A stretch of DNA of 37,249 nucleotides from Acidimicrobiales bacterium (GTDB lineage: Bacteria > Actinomycetota > Actinomycetes > Mycobacteriales > QHCE01): positions 1 to 37,249 of the forward strand of contig QHCE01000049.1 of NCBI GenBank assembly GCA_003243955.1, read 5' to 3'. Shown piece after piece: positions 1 through 8,815 of the stretch. The number at the start of each line of letters is the position of its first letter. Within the stretch, counting starts at the first letter, position 1. The notes under the pieces are model-generated. The model did no database searches, was not told the DNA's origin, and saw only the letters and a program-made list of their open reading frames with translations. The position numbers were made by a program, and so were the translations under genes.

Positions 1-1545
1 GAGGCGGGTCTTGTCTTCCCACTGATCGTGCCAGCCATCGGGGTCATCACGGCAATCATCGGTGTCTTCCTGATCCGGCTACGCGCCACCGATAAAAGCG
101 GCATGACCGCAATCAACCGAGCGTTTTTCACGTCGGCGGCGATCTCTGTAGTGCTGTGCGGCGTAGCCGCCTTCGCGTATCTGCCCAGCTCGTTTGCGGC
201 GTTGTCCGATATCAGCAAGCCTTTGGCCGGGCACGACGGGGATCCGCGGGTGATCGCTATTGGCGCGGTTGCGATCGGCATCGTGCTGGCGGCGGCGATT
301 CAGCTGCTCACGGGGTACTTTACTGAGACCAACAGGCGCCCGGTGCGTGATATCGGCAAGACCGCGTTGACTGGTCCGGCGACTGTAGTGCTCGCCGGCA
401 TCACTGTGGGCATGGAGTCGGCGGTGTATACCGCTCTGGTGATTGCTGCGGCTGTCTACGGTGCGTTCCTGCTCGGCGGCGGCTCAATCGTTGTGTCACT
501 TTTTGCGATTGCGCTGGCCGGCACTGGTTTGCTGACCACCGTGGGTGTCATCGTTGCCATGGATACGTTCGGACCGATCAGTGACAACGCGCAAGGTATT
601 GCCGAGATGTCGGGCGACGTCAGCCCGGCTGGTGCCCGGGTGCTGACGGATCTAGACGCTGTAGGTAACACCACCAAGGCCATTACTAAAGGCATCGCGA
701 TCGCCACCGCTGTGTTGGCGGCGACCGCGTTGTTTGGTTCGTTCACTGACGCGGTGCAACAGGCTTTCCGGGATGCTGGTGGGACTACGCTGAGCAGTCT
801 TTCCGTCGCCGATCAGTTGAACTTTTCCGGTGTGCTCAACGTGGCCGACCCCAAAAACCTGGTCGGTCTCATCATCGGTGCTTCCGTAGTGTTCTTGTTC
901 TCCGGCTTGGCTATCAACGCGGTGACGCGGGCGGCTGGTGCCATCGTGTTCGAGGTGCGCCGTCAGTTCGCCGACAATCCGGGCATCATGACCGGTGCCG
1001 TGAAGCCGGAGTACGGCAGAGTCGTCGACATCTGCACGAAGGATTCACTGCGTGAGCTGGCTACGCCTGGTTTGCTGGCTATCCTCGGACCAGTTGCGGT
1101 CGGATTTGGCCTCGGAGTCGGAGCGCTAGGTTCCTACCTAGCTGGAGCAATCGGTACAGGTGTCTTGATGGCAGTCTTTCTCGCCAACTCTGGCGGTGCC
1201 TGGGACAACGCGAAGAAGATGGTCGAGGATGGTGCACATGGTGGTAAGGGTTCACCCGCGCATGCCGCTACCGTCATTGGTGACACAGTCGGTGACCCAT
1301 TCAAGGACACGGCCGGCCCGGCCATCAACCCGCTAATCAAGGTGATGAACCTGGTGTCTCTGCTGATTGCACCAGCGATAGTGACGTGGTCGGTGGGTAG
1401 TTCGGAGAACACTGTGCTGCGTGTTGCCGTAGCGCTAGGGGCCGCGGCTGTGGTAGTGGTAGCGATCGTGGTTTCTAAGCGACGCAGCATTGTGGTGGGT
1501 GCGGATGTGCCTATAGCCTCCACCTTCGAGAAGGTAGAGGTTTAA
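1..1545 (+). CDS. hppA: Membrane-bound proton-translocating pyrophosphatase, C-terminal part (5' end outside window)
   Basis: The reading frame is open from base 1 (EAGLVFPLIV...) and the gene begins upstream of the window; the ATG-like starts inside are internal. It is an integral membrane pyrophosphatase that couples PPi hydrolysis to ion pumping across the cytoplasmic membrane. Visible family motifs are DTFGPISDNAQGIAEMSG (about 568-621), GNTTKA (664-681) and the C-terminal block DTVGDPFKDTAGPAINPLIK (about 1282-1341), with many hydrophobic segments between. Known for the family: Lys in GNTTKA (codon 676-678) marks the K+-independent class, where K+-dependent enzymes have Ala, so a K+-independent H+ pump is inferred. 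It ends with TAA three bases before topA, suggesting co-transcription. Confidence 0.96.
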   Translation, partial: EAGLVFPLIVPAIGVITAIIGVFLIRLRATDKSGMTAINRAFFTSAAISVVLCGVAAFAYLPSSFAALSDISKPLAGHDGDPRVIAIGAVAIGIVLAAAIQLLTGYFTETNRRPVRDIGKTALTGPATVVLAGITVGMESAVYTALVIAAAVYGAFLLGGGSIVVSLFAIALAGTGLLTTVGVIVAMDTFGPISDNAQGIAEMSGDVSPAGARVLTDLDAVGNTTKAITKGIAIATAVLAATALFGSFTDAVQQAFRDAGGTTLSSLSVADQLNFSGVLNVADPKNLVGLIIGASVVFLFSGLAINAVTRAAGAIVFEVRRQFADNPGIMTGAVKPEYGRVVDICTKDSLRELATPGLLAILGPVAVGFGLGVGALGSYLAGAIGTGVLMAVFLANSGGAWDNAKKMVEDGAHGGKGSPAHAATVIGDTVGDPFKDTAGPAINPLIKVMNLVSLLIAPAIVTWSVGSSENTVLRVAVALGAAAVVVVAIVVSKRRSIVVGADVPIASTFEKVEV

Positions 1546-1548
1546 CGG

Positions 1549-4308
1549 GTGGCTTCCAAGCCCAAGAAACCGCAACACAAGCTGGTGATCGTAGAGTCGC
1601 CCGCCAAAGCCCGTACCATTGCGGGCTATCTTGGCACGGGATTCACTGTGGAAGCCAGCATCGGTCATATTCGAGACTTACCACGTAACGCCGCTGATGT
1701 TCCCGCCAAACACAAAGGTGAGCCCTGGGCGCGGCTGGGTGTGGATACTGAGCATGACTTCGCCCCGCTGTACGTAGTGAGCCCAGATCGCAAGGCTCAG
1801 GTCACCAAGCTTAAGTCGCTACTCAAAGAGGCCGACGAGCTGTACCTGGCCACAGACGAGGACCGCGAAGGCGAAGCGATCGCCTGGCATTTGGTGCAGA
1901 CACTTAAGCCCACTGTTCCCGTGCGGCGAATGGTGTTTCACGAGATCACCCGAACCGCGATCGAGCATGCGGTAGCCCATCCACGGGAGCTCGACGCCGC
2001 ATTGGTGGATGCGCAGGAGACGCGCCGCATCCTGGACCGCTTGTACGGCTACGAAGTCAGCCCGGTGCTGTGGAAGAAGGTCATGCCGAAGTTGTCGGCG
2101 GGCCGCGTGCAATCGGTGGCAACTCGCATTGTGGTGGAACGCGAGCGGGCTCGCATGCGATTTCGGGCAGCTGGCTACTGGGACATTGAAGCCGAATTCG
2201 AGCTCGCGGGCACAAGTTTGGGCAAACAGCGTCCTGAAGGCGAGCCGAGCAGCTTCCAAGCCCGTCTGGTGTCGCTGGACGGTGATCGGATTGCCGTCGG
2301 TAAAGACTTCGAGCCCAGTACTGGGGCGCTGCGTGATGGCGTGCGCGGCGACGTTGTGACCTTGGACGAAGCCGGTGCTCGTGGTCTTGCCACGCGGCTG
2401 CGAGCCGCCAATTTCAGAGTCACTCGGGTGGAGGACAAGCCCTACCGTCGCAAACCTTATGCACCATTCATGACCTCGACCTTGCAGCAGGAAGCGGGCC
2501 GTAAACTGCGTTTTTCCAGCCAGCAGACCATGCGAGTGGCGCAGCGGTTGTATGAAAACGGTCACATCACCTATATGCGTACCGACTCGACGAACTTGTC
2601 GGAGGCCGCGTTGACGGCGGCGCGGTCGCAGGTGCAGCAGCTGTTTGGGGACGCTTTCGTTCCGCCGCAGCCTCGCCGCTATTCACGCAAGATCAAAAAC
2701 GCCCAAGAGGCTCACGAGGCGATCCGCCCCTCCGGAGACCGGTTTCGCACTCCCGGTGAGCTTGCCTCAACGTTGTCGCTCGACGAGTTCAAACTGTACG
2801 AGCTGATCTGGCAGCGCACCGTGGCCTCACAGATGACCGACGCGGTAGGCCAGAGCGTCTCGGTGCGCCTGTCTGGCACCTCTAGCTCCGGTGAAGTGGC
2901 CGACTTTTCCGCCACCGGAAAGACGATCACCGAACCGGGTTTCTTGCGAGCGTATGTGGAGAGCCGTGATGAGGAACCCACCGACTCCGGTGCTGACGAT
3001 GTGCACGACGGGGCCGACGATGCGCAGCGCAGGCTTCCGAAGCTAGAACCTGGGGATGAGCTGGGAGCACGAGAGCTACAGGCCGCCGGGCATTCCACGC
3101 AACCGCCCGCTCGTTACACCGAAGCAAGCCTGGTGAAAGCTCTAGAAGAGCTGGGAATCGGCCGACCCAGTACGTACGCATCGATCATGCAGACTATTCA
3201 AGACCGTGGCTACGTATGGAAAAAGGGGCAGGCGCTCATACCGTCCTTTGTCGCGTTTGCGGTGGTGCAGCTGTTGGAGTCTCACTTCGCGCGCCTGGTG
3301 GACTACAACTTCACCGCTAGTGTAGAAGAAGATCTGGACGAAATAGCTTCGGGTGGTCGAAGCCGGCTTCAGTGGTTGACGCAGTTCTACTTTGGTGATG
3401 CTGGCGCCGCTACCCAGAGCAAGGATTCCGTGCAACGCCATGAGGGTGGAATCGCGAGCGCTGGTGGTTTGAAGAAGCTCGTGGCGGAGAACCTGGGCGA
3501 AATTGACGCGCGTGGGGTCAACTCCATTCCGCTCTTTGATGATGTGATGGTCCGCGTTGGCCGTTACGGTCCCTATCTTCAAAAGGGTGCCGCGCCTTCC
3601 AGCGCTGAGGCCGAGGTAGACGCGAGCGAGCGGGTGAGTCTGCCCGATGATGTGATTCCCGACGAGCTCAGCCGGGAGCGCGTAAGCGAGCTGTTCGACG
3701 CACCGCAGGGCGATCGGGAACTTGGTCAGCATCCGGAGACCGGCGAGCCGGTGCTGCTCAAAGCCGGCCGCTATGGCCCATACGTCAACAGCGGGGAACG
3801 CAGCTCGAGCCTGTTCTCGGCGATGGAGCCAGCGGAGCTGACGTTGGTGGACGCGCTGCGGTTACTGTCGCTGCCGCGATCGGTCGGTGCGATAGATGGG
3901 CACGAAATCACCGCACAAAACGGTCGTTATGGACCGTATGTGAAGAAAGGCACCGACTCCCGTTCGCTGGAGAACGAGGATCAGCTGTTCACGGTGACGT
4001 TGGAGCAGGCAGAGCAGCTGTTCGCGCAGCCAAAGACTCGCTCCCGGAAGGCTGCCGCGGCTCCGCTGCGTGAGCTGGGTGAGGATCCGGTGAGCAAGAG
4101 CTCGATTGTGGTTAAAGACGGTCGATTCGGGCCCTACGTGACCGATGGTGAGACCAACGCTAGCCTGCGAAAAGGTGACGACGTTGAAGAAATTACCACC
4201 GAGCGCGCCGCTGAGCTGCTAGCCGACCGCCGCGAACGTGGCCCAGTGACCCGAGCGGCACGGCCTCCACGCACCACAAAGACAAAGAAAGTCGCTGCCA
4301 AGGCGTAG
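1549..4308 (+). CDS. topA: DNA topoisomerase I (type IA)
   Basis: The 919-residue protein relaxes negatively supercoiled DNA by transient single-strand cleavage. The TOPRIM domain opens with KLVIVESPAKARTIAGYL (from residue 11) and carries the acidic metal site TDEDREGEAIAWH (D103, D105, E107). The catalytic tyrosine lies in GHITYMRTDSTN at residue 342, the same number as in the mycobacterial enzyme. There are no Cys4 zinc fingers. The C-terminal third instead has four GR(Y/F)GPY repeats (starting near 3559, 3766, 3922 and 4120) and a short Lys-rich tail, the actinobacterial architecture. Start GTG at 1549 is chosen because GAGG ends 8 bases upstream inside the end of hppA and translation begins MASKPKKPQHK. 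Confidence 0.98.
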   Translation: MASKPKKPQHKLVIVESPAKARTIAGYLGTGFTVEASIGHIRDLPRNAADVPAKHKGEPWARLGVDTEHDFAPLYVVSPDRKAQVTKLKSLLKEADELYLATDEDREGEAIAWHLVQTLKPTVPVRRMVFHEITRTAIEHAVAHPRELDAALVDAQETRRILDRLYGYEVSPVLWKKVMPKLSAGRVQSVATRIVVERERARMRFRAAGYWDIEAEFELAGTSLGKQRPEGEPSSFQARLVSLDGDRIAVGKDFEPSTGALRDGVRGDVVTLDEAGARGLATRLRAANFRVTRVEDKPYRRKPYAPFMTSTLQQEAGRKLRFSSQQTMRVAQRLYENGHITYMRTDSTNLSEAALTAARSQVQQLFGDAFVPPQPRRYSRKIKNAQEAHEAIRPSGDRFRTPGELASTLSLDEFKLYELIWQRTVASQMTDAVGQSVSVRLSGTSSSGEVADFSATGKTITEPGFLRAYVESRDEEPTDSGADDVHDGADDAQRRLPKLEPGDELGARELQAAGHSTQPPARYTEASLVKALEELGIGRPSTYASIMQTIQDRGYVWKKGQALIPSFVAFAVVQLLESHFARLVDYNFTASVEEDLDEIASGGRSRLQWLTQFYFGDAGAATQSKDSVQRHEGGIASAGGLKKLVAENLGEIDARGVNSIPLFDDVMVRVGRYGPYLQKGAAPSSAEAEVDASERVSLPDDVIPDELSRERVSELFDAPQGDRELGQHPETGEPVLLKAGRYGPYVNSGERSSSLFSAMEPAELTLVDALRLLSLPRSVGAIDGHEITAQNGRYGPYVKKGTDSRSLENEDQLFTVTLEQAEQLFAQPKTRSRKAAAAPLRELGEDPVSKSSIVVKDGRFGPYVTDGETNASLRKGDDVEEITTERAAELLADRRERGPVTRAARPPRTTKTKKVAAKA

Positions 4309-4328
4309 CCCGAACTAGCGAAGTTTCT

Positions 4329-4352
4329 GTCGGCATGCACAACGTTGCCGAC
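4329..4352 (+). terminator. Possible hairpin terminator after topA
   Basis: A perfect 7-bp inverted repeat GTCGGCA / TGCCGAC with a 10-base loop lies 20 bases after the topA stop. There is no T-run after it. Actinobacterial terminators often lack one, so this is only a candidate. Confidence 0.3.
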
Positions 4353-4467
4353 TGGCCAAAACGCTGCCCAGACGTGGCACGCCGCGTTAGTATAGCTATG
4401 CGCTTCTAATTATGGAGTATCATTTTTTGGCACAATGTAAGCGCTACCGGCGGTATTGGGGTGCGAT

Positions 4468-5109
4468 ATGGCGGGGAGCAGCAGAAAGCCACGCACAAAT
4501 TCAACCAGGGCAGCTACTCGATCGTTTGGCTTGCGTTTTGCGAGATTCGCCGGGGTTGCCGGCCCAGCAGTGCTCGTGAGCGGCATAGTAGGGGCGTTGG
4601 TGCTTCCCCAGCTGACTGGACAGGCAACCGCGGTAGTTATCAGAGAGCCAACCCATGGGCCAGGCGCCCAAGCGCAACCGCCGACCATTATTGAATTCCT
4701 TGGCCGGGGACGTGCCCGCATTTATGGTTGCTCTCCTGTCAGTGACCCCGATTCGCAAGAGAGGTTCGTGGATCGAGTTCGCGGACTAAGCCCCGATGCG
4801 CCACCTTTGCCGGCGATCCAGGCGAGAAGGGGGTTTATGAGGGCCGGAGCGGCGTACGGCGAGGAGGCTGCTCTTAAAACACCCTCGGGGGAGTGGTTTT
4901 GCGGAGAAAGTAAAGTTGTTTCCTTACCGGGTATGCCGCTATCGGAAGTTGCCATATACGAAAGGTCACCCGATGGGGAAGGTTGGGTCCTTGTACCGAA
5001 CCCCTTTACTTCCGGTGGGTTCTTCGGGAGGGAAACAACGACCGTAATCGGTAACGGCCCACCAGTAGGTGCGACCCGGGTTACCCAGCCCAGGCTTACG
5101 ATGAGCTAA
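4468..5109 (+). CDS. Unknown single-pass membrane or exported protein
   Basis: I do not recognise the family. ATG 4468 is chosen over an in-frame TTG at 4456; translation begins MAGSSRKPRTNSTRAATRS, about 213 residues. A basic N-terminus is followed by one hydrophobic stretch (around residues 25-45, AGPAVLVSGIVGALVLPQL), so the remaining roughly 165 residues are probably outside the membrane. That part holds only two cysteines (in YGCSP and WFCGE), which could pair in a disulfide. Codon use is less GC-biased than in the neighbouring housekeeping genes and the upstream region (4385-4440) is AT-rich, so it may be a later acquisition. It converges with the flavoprotein gene that follows. Confidence 0.6.
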   Translation: MAGSSRKPRTNSTRAATRSFGLRFARFAGVAGPAVLVSGIVGALVLPQLTGQATAVVIREPTHGPGAQAQPPTIIEFLGRGRARIYGCSPVSDPDSQERFVDRVRGLSPDAPPLPAIQARRGFMRAGAAYGEEAALKTPSGEWFCGESKVVSLPGMPLSEVAIYERSPDGEGWVLVPNPFTSGGFFGRETTTVIGNGPPVGATRVTQPRLTMS

Positions 5110-5164
5110 GAAACGCTATCGGCTCCCCTGCCCCGTTTAGACATAGCAAAATCCGGAATGGGCA

Positions 5165-6397
5165 CTAGCCCTTGCTGCGCCGTAGAGCGCTTTTGATCAG
5201 CGATCGACTTCCTTTGGCCAAAATCGATGGAACACGGGTAGCTATGCCCATAAAGAGCTGGGGGGTGAACTCACACCGCAGGAGTTGCAGGATTTGTTTG
5301 TTGGAGAGTTGGCTGAGGGTTTTCAGTACGGCATCCCAACGATCATCGGAGAACGCGGCAATGCGCTGGTTGAAGAAGTATGACAGGTCTAGGTCTCGAC
5401 CGAACTGTTTATGCCACTGCCGATCGTAATCGTTTAGAGTCTTGACGGAGCCCTCGCTTTGGGTCGAAACCTTGGCTGCGACCTCGCCTGCCATGCGACC
5501 GGCGTACATGGCAAATCGGATTCCCTCGCCGATGAAGGTAGAACCTTGGGCTCCGGAGTCCCCGGCGAGGAGTAAGCCGGGCGCCCAGAGCCGCTTCGCC
5601 GGTGGCTCGCTGGGAAACAAGCCTGTGTGGTACTCAACCGGACTGGCGCCGCGCAGCTGGTTCGCTAGCTGCGGCATCCGTATTACCCGCTGTAGGTATG
5701 TCCGTGGGTCGCTTTTCGTATCGGGATGGATCACGCCGACACCGACGCGTACGCGTCCTTTTCCTCGAGCGAAAAGCCAGGCATAACCGTTTGGGGCGAG
5801 CTGGCTCCCCATGATGAAGTACGCCGTGTCCTGAGGATAATTGGGGGCGTACAGGTCGTATTCGGCCCCGAACGCATAGCGGTGGAACTCCGGTGCGAGC
5901 CCGCTGCGGTTACTTACCGTTCGCGAGTACCCGCTGGCGTCGATGGTGACGGGAGCGCGTAGTTCGTTAGCTTGGCCGGTGTGGTCTCGGAAACCTACGC
6001 CGGTGACACGACCGGAATCCAGGAGCGGTTGATCCACCCGGTGCCGAAGCGCGATTGTGGCCCCGGCCGCGATCGCACGCTCGGCCAAATACTGGTAAAC
6101 CCCTCGAATATCGAGTACACAGCTGGCGCCCGGATAGGAGATATCGAGCTCCTCGGTGGGACTGAAGAACACGGCGCGATCAACCGGGTGGTAAAGATGT
6201 TCGGGAACATCGAATTCACGCATGTCGGAGATCCAGCTTGCTCCACTGGTGTGAATGGGGTAGCCGATCTCGTTCTGCCGCTCGAACACCACTGTCTTCG
6301 CCCCGGCGGTAGCCGCCGCGGTGGCAGCCGTAAGACCAGCTGGGCCGGCGCCGACAATTATGACGTCACATGAACTAGGGGCGCTGGACTCGGTCAC
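5165..6397 (-). CDS. Geranylgeranyl reductase family FAD-dependent oxidoreductase
   Basis: This 410-residue flavoprotein starts with an FAD-binding Rossmann motif DVIIVGAGPAGLTAA (residues 11-25, GxGxxG) and has the second FAD contact LLLAGDSGAQGSTFIGEGI in the C-terminal half, the pattern of the geranylgeranyl/digeranylgeranyl reductase group. These enzymes reduce isoprenoid double bonds; in actinobacteria a member (MenJ) saturates one isoprene of menaquinone, a plausible but unproven role here. GTG at 6397 is chosen because AAGGAG lies just upstream on the minus strand; a GTG two bases earlier runs at once into TGA. It is transcribed away from the MFS-Tmk gene. No catalytic feature appears missing by eye. 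Confidence 0.85.
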   Translation of the reverse strand: MTESSAPSSCDVIIVGAGPAGLTAATAAATAGAKTVVFERQNEIGYPIHTSGASWISDMREFDVPEHLYHPVDRAVFFSPTEELDISYPGASCVLDIRGVYQYLAERAIAAGATIALRHRVDQPLLDSGRVTGVGFRDHTGQANELRAPVTIDASGYSRTVSNRSGLAPEFHRYAFGAEYDLYAPNYPQDTAYFIMGSQLAPNGYAWLFARGKGRVRVGVGVIHPDTKSDPRTYLQRVIRMPQLANQLRGASPVEYHTGLFPSEPPAKRLWAPGLLLAGDSGAQGSTFIGEGIRFAMYAGRMAGEVAAKVSTQSEGSVKTLNDYDRQWHKQFGRDLDLSYFFNQRIAAFSDDRWDAVLKTLSQLSNKQILQLLRCEFTPQLFMGIATRVPSILAKGSRSLIKSALRRSKG

Positions 6398-6688
6398 ACA
6401 GCTCCTTCGAAAAACGAGAGGTCGGATTCAACCTATTTGATGTCCGTCGGGGCGTCCAGGTTTGCCATGTGAACCGTCGCTCGTAATTTGCCATAGCCAC
6501 CCGCTAGGGAACGCCGCTCAGGTTAGAGTGTGGAGGCAAGTTCGTCATGTGCCTGCGCGGTTGTCACCTTTACTCAGGTTTACGGTGCTATCCGCCCGCG
6601 GTCTTGACGCCCCCAGGTAAGGAGATTCCTCATCAGCACTGAATTAAAGCCCTCAAGCTCCGCTGCTGATTTCGCCAGTGTACGGGCG
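6398..6688. other. Divergent intergenic region with strong Shine-Dalgarno for MFS-Tmk
   Basis: The region lies between two divergent genes and should hold both promoters, though I cannot assign -35/-10 boxes with confidence. The clear signal is AAGGAGA at 6619-6625. It is followed 6 bases later by an open frame beginning ATC AGC ACT GAA (6632), which continues without a stop into the MFS-Tmk gene. No ATG, GTG or TTG occurs in that frame between the upstream TGA (6605) and GTG 6689. Confidence 0.5.
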
Positions 6689-8815
6689 GTGCTCCGAATC
6701 GCTCCTTTCCGCCGGCTCTGGCTCGTTCTGGGGTTGTCGAGCTTCGGTGACTGGTTGGGACTGCTCGCGACAAGTTTGTTCGCGGCCGCGCAGGTGCAGG
6801 GTTCTACCGCTCAAGGGGCGGCTTTTGGTGGCGTTATCGTGGTCCGCTTGCTGCCGGCGCTACTACTTGGTCCGCTGGCTGGGGTTTTCGCTGACCGATT
6901 TGATCGCCGTCGGACTATGGCGTTCTGTGATCTGCTGCGTTTCGCGCTATTCGCCTCGATTCCCACCGTAGCGCTGCTGGCTGATTCCGCGCCGGTGGCA
7001 GTGACGTGGGCGCTGGTGGCAACATTCCTCACTGAGGTAGTGGGGATGTTTTGGATTCCAGCCAAAGAAGCCTCGGTGCCTAACCTCGTTCCGCAGCAAC
7101 GGCTCGAGGCCGCTAATCAGCTCAGCTTAATTACTACCTTCGGTGTAACTCCTGTGCTGGCGGCGTTGATCATTGCCGCGCTGTCGCGAGGTCTGCTGCT
7201 GTTGGTCGACGACCACCCATCCCGCCTCTGGATTTCACCGTTGGATTGGGCGTTATACATCAACGCCGTAACATTTCTTACAGCGGCCACGGTGGTGCTG
7301 TTCTTCATTCCGCAGCTCTCTGGTCGGCGCACCAGTGAACCTGGCTCGGCTACACGTGCGCCAAGCTTGTTTCGGTCATTGGCTGACGGCTGGAACTTTG
7401 TTCGACGCACTCCCATGGTGCGGGGCCTGGTGTATGGAATCTTGGGAGCGTTCGCGGCTGGTGGGGTTGTGATTGGCGTCGCCAAGTTTTACGCGGCCAG
7501 CCTTTCTGGCGGTAACGCCGCATTTGGTCTGCTATTTGGCACCATCTTTGTTGGCCTGGGCCTGGGAATGGCTTCTGGTCCCGCGTTGGTACGAGATCTA
7601 TCTCGTCGGCGCTGGTTTGGAATCAGCATTGTGTTCGCGGGTGCCTCCGTGGCGCTGCTTGCTATCGCGCCGCATCTGGCGGCCGCTATGCCGTTGGTGT
7701 TATTCGTGGGTATGGGCGCGGGAATGGCATACCTATCCGGAATGACTCTGCTGGGTGTGGAGGTTGCCGATGCCCTGCGGGGTCGGATTTTCGCGTTCGT
7801 GCAGTCGATGGTGCGTGTTGTACTGATGCTGGCTATCGCTGGTGCGTCAGTGTTGGGGGGTTTAGTCGGATCTAGACATTTTTCGTTGGGGTCGTTGGAT
7901 ATTTCGATCAGCGCCGCACGAGTACTGCTGGCTGTGGGCGGCGCGCTGGGCATCATCACCGGTGTAGTGGCGTTTCGCCGCATGGACGACAAGCCAGGCG
8001 TGCCGGTGCTGGCGGACTTATGGGCCTGTATGCGAGGTCGACCGTTGTCTATTCCCGGCAGCGAGCCAGGTGGGGTCTTCGTGGTACTCGAAGGTGGTGA
8101 GGGCGCGGGTAAATCCGTGCAGGCGCAGCGGTTGGCTGATTGGCTACTGGAAGTGGGCTGCAGCGCTGTGCTTACGCGGGAACCCGGCGGCACGCAGCTA
8201 GGTGGACGGGTTCGCACGTTGGTATTGGGTGTGGAAGCACAAGCCCCGACGCCGCGGACTGAGGCATTGCTGTACGCCGCTGATCGAGCCCAGCATGTGG
8301 AGACGGTGATCCGGCCCGCGCTGCGCCGCGGGTGCGTTGTGGTCAGCGACCGCTATGTCGATTCGTCGCTGGCCTATCAGGGTGCTGGTCGAGGCTTGCC
8401 GCTGGCAGAAGTGGCCTGGTTGTCAGATTGGGCCAGTCAGACGTTGAAACCGGACCTAGTAGTGCTGCTGGATATTGACCCTCGGGTGGGGCTGGCTCGG
8501 GTTGGTGAGCGCGGAGCGCATGACCGGATTGAAGGGCAAGCATTGGCGTTCCACCAACGAGTGCGTGAGGCGTTTTTAGACCGAGCCAACGCTTGCCCTT
8601 CGCGGTATTTGGTGCTCGACGGCGCCAGTAATCTCGAAGAGCTCGCTGAGCAGATCCGCAGCAAGCTGCTAGCTATGCTTCCCGACCAGATGGTTGGGCC
8701 GCGGTCAGCTGGGAGCGTACCGGTTAGTGGTGACGCCGCTCCCCCCAGCAACTTAGGTCCGGCGGCTCCCCTTGCGGCAGATTCAGCAACGGCTCCGACG
8801 GACGCGCCCTGGTGA
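6689..8815 (+). CDS. tmk: MFS-type membrane protein fused to dTMP kinase
   Basis: This is a two-domain protein. Residues 1 to about 440 are a polytopic MFS-type membrane domain (LLPALLLGPLAGVFADRFDRRR, then further hydrophobic helices). After a linker, residues from about 465 form thymidylate kinase, which phosphorylates dTMP to dTDP: P-loop LEGGEGAGKS, TREPGGT, then DRYVDSSLAYQGAGRG and the HDRIEG lid region. A Pro/Ala-rich tail closes it. Such MFS-Tmk fusions are known in Streptomyces and relatives next to topA. 6689 is the first standard start codon (GTG), but homology-like sequence (ADFASVRA) extends upstream to 6632, where a good Shine-Dalgarno precedes ATC. The true start may therefore be 6632. 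The stop overlaps holB (GTGA). Confidence 0.93.
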   Translation: MLRIAPFRRLWLVLGLSSFGDWLGLLATSLFAAAQVQGSTAQGAAFGGVIVVRLLPALLLGPLAGVFADRFDRRRTMAFCDLLRFALFASIPTVALLADSAPVAVTWALVATFLTEVVGMFWIPAKEASVPNLVPQQRLEAANQLSLITTFGVTPVLAALIIAALSRGLLLLVDDHPSRLWISPLDWALYINAVTFLTAATVVLFFIPQLSGRRTSEPGSATRAPSLFRSLADGWNFVRRTPMVRGLVYGILGAFAAGGVVIGVAKFYAASLSGGNAAFGLLFGTIFVGLGLGMASGPALVRDLSRRRWFGISIVFAGASVALLAIAPHLAAAMPLVLFVGMGAGMAYLSGMTLLGVEVADALRGRIFAFVQSMVRVVLMLAIAGASVLGGLVGSRHFSLGSLDISISAARVLLAVGGALGIITGVVAFRRMDDKPGVPVLADLWACMRGRPLSIPGSEPGGVFVVLEGGEGAGKSVQAQRLADWLLEVGCSAVLTREPGGTQLGGRVRTLVLGVEAQAPTPRTEALLYAADRAQHVETVIRPALRRGCVVVSDRYVDSSLAYQGAGRGLPLAEVAWLSDWASQTLKPDLVVLLDIDPRVGLARVGERGAHDRIEGQALAFHQRVREAFLDRANACPSRYLVLDGASNLEELAEQIRSKLLAMLPDQMVGPRSAGSVPVSGDAAPPSNLGPAAPLAADSATAPTDAPW

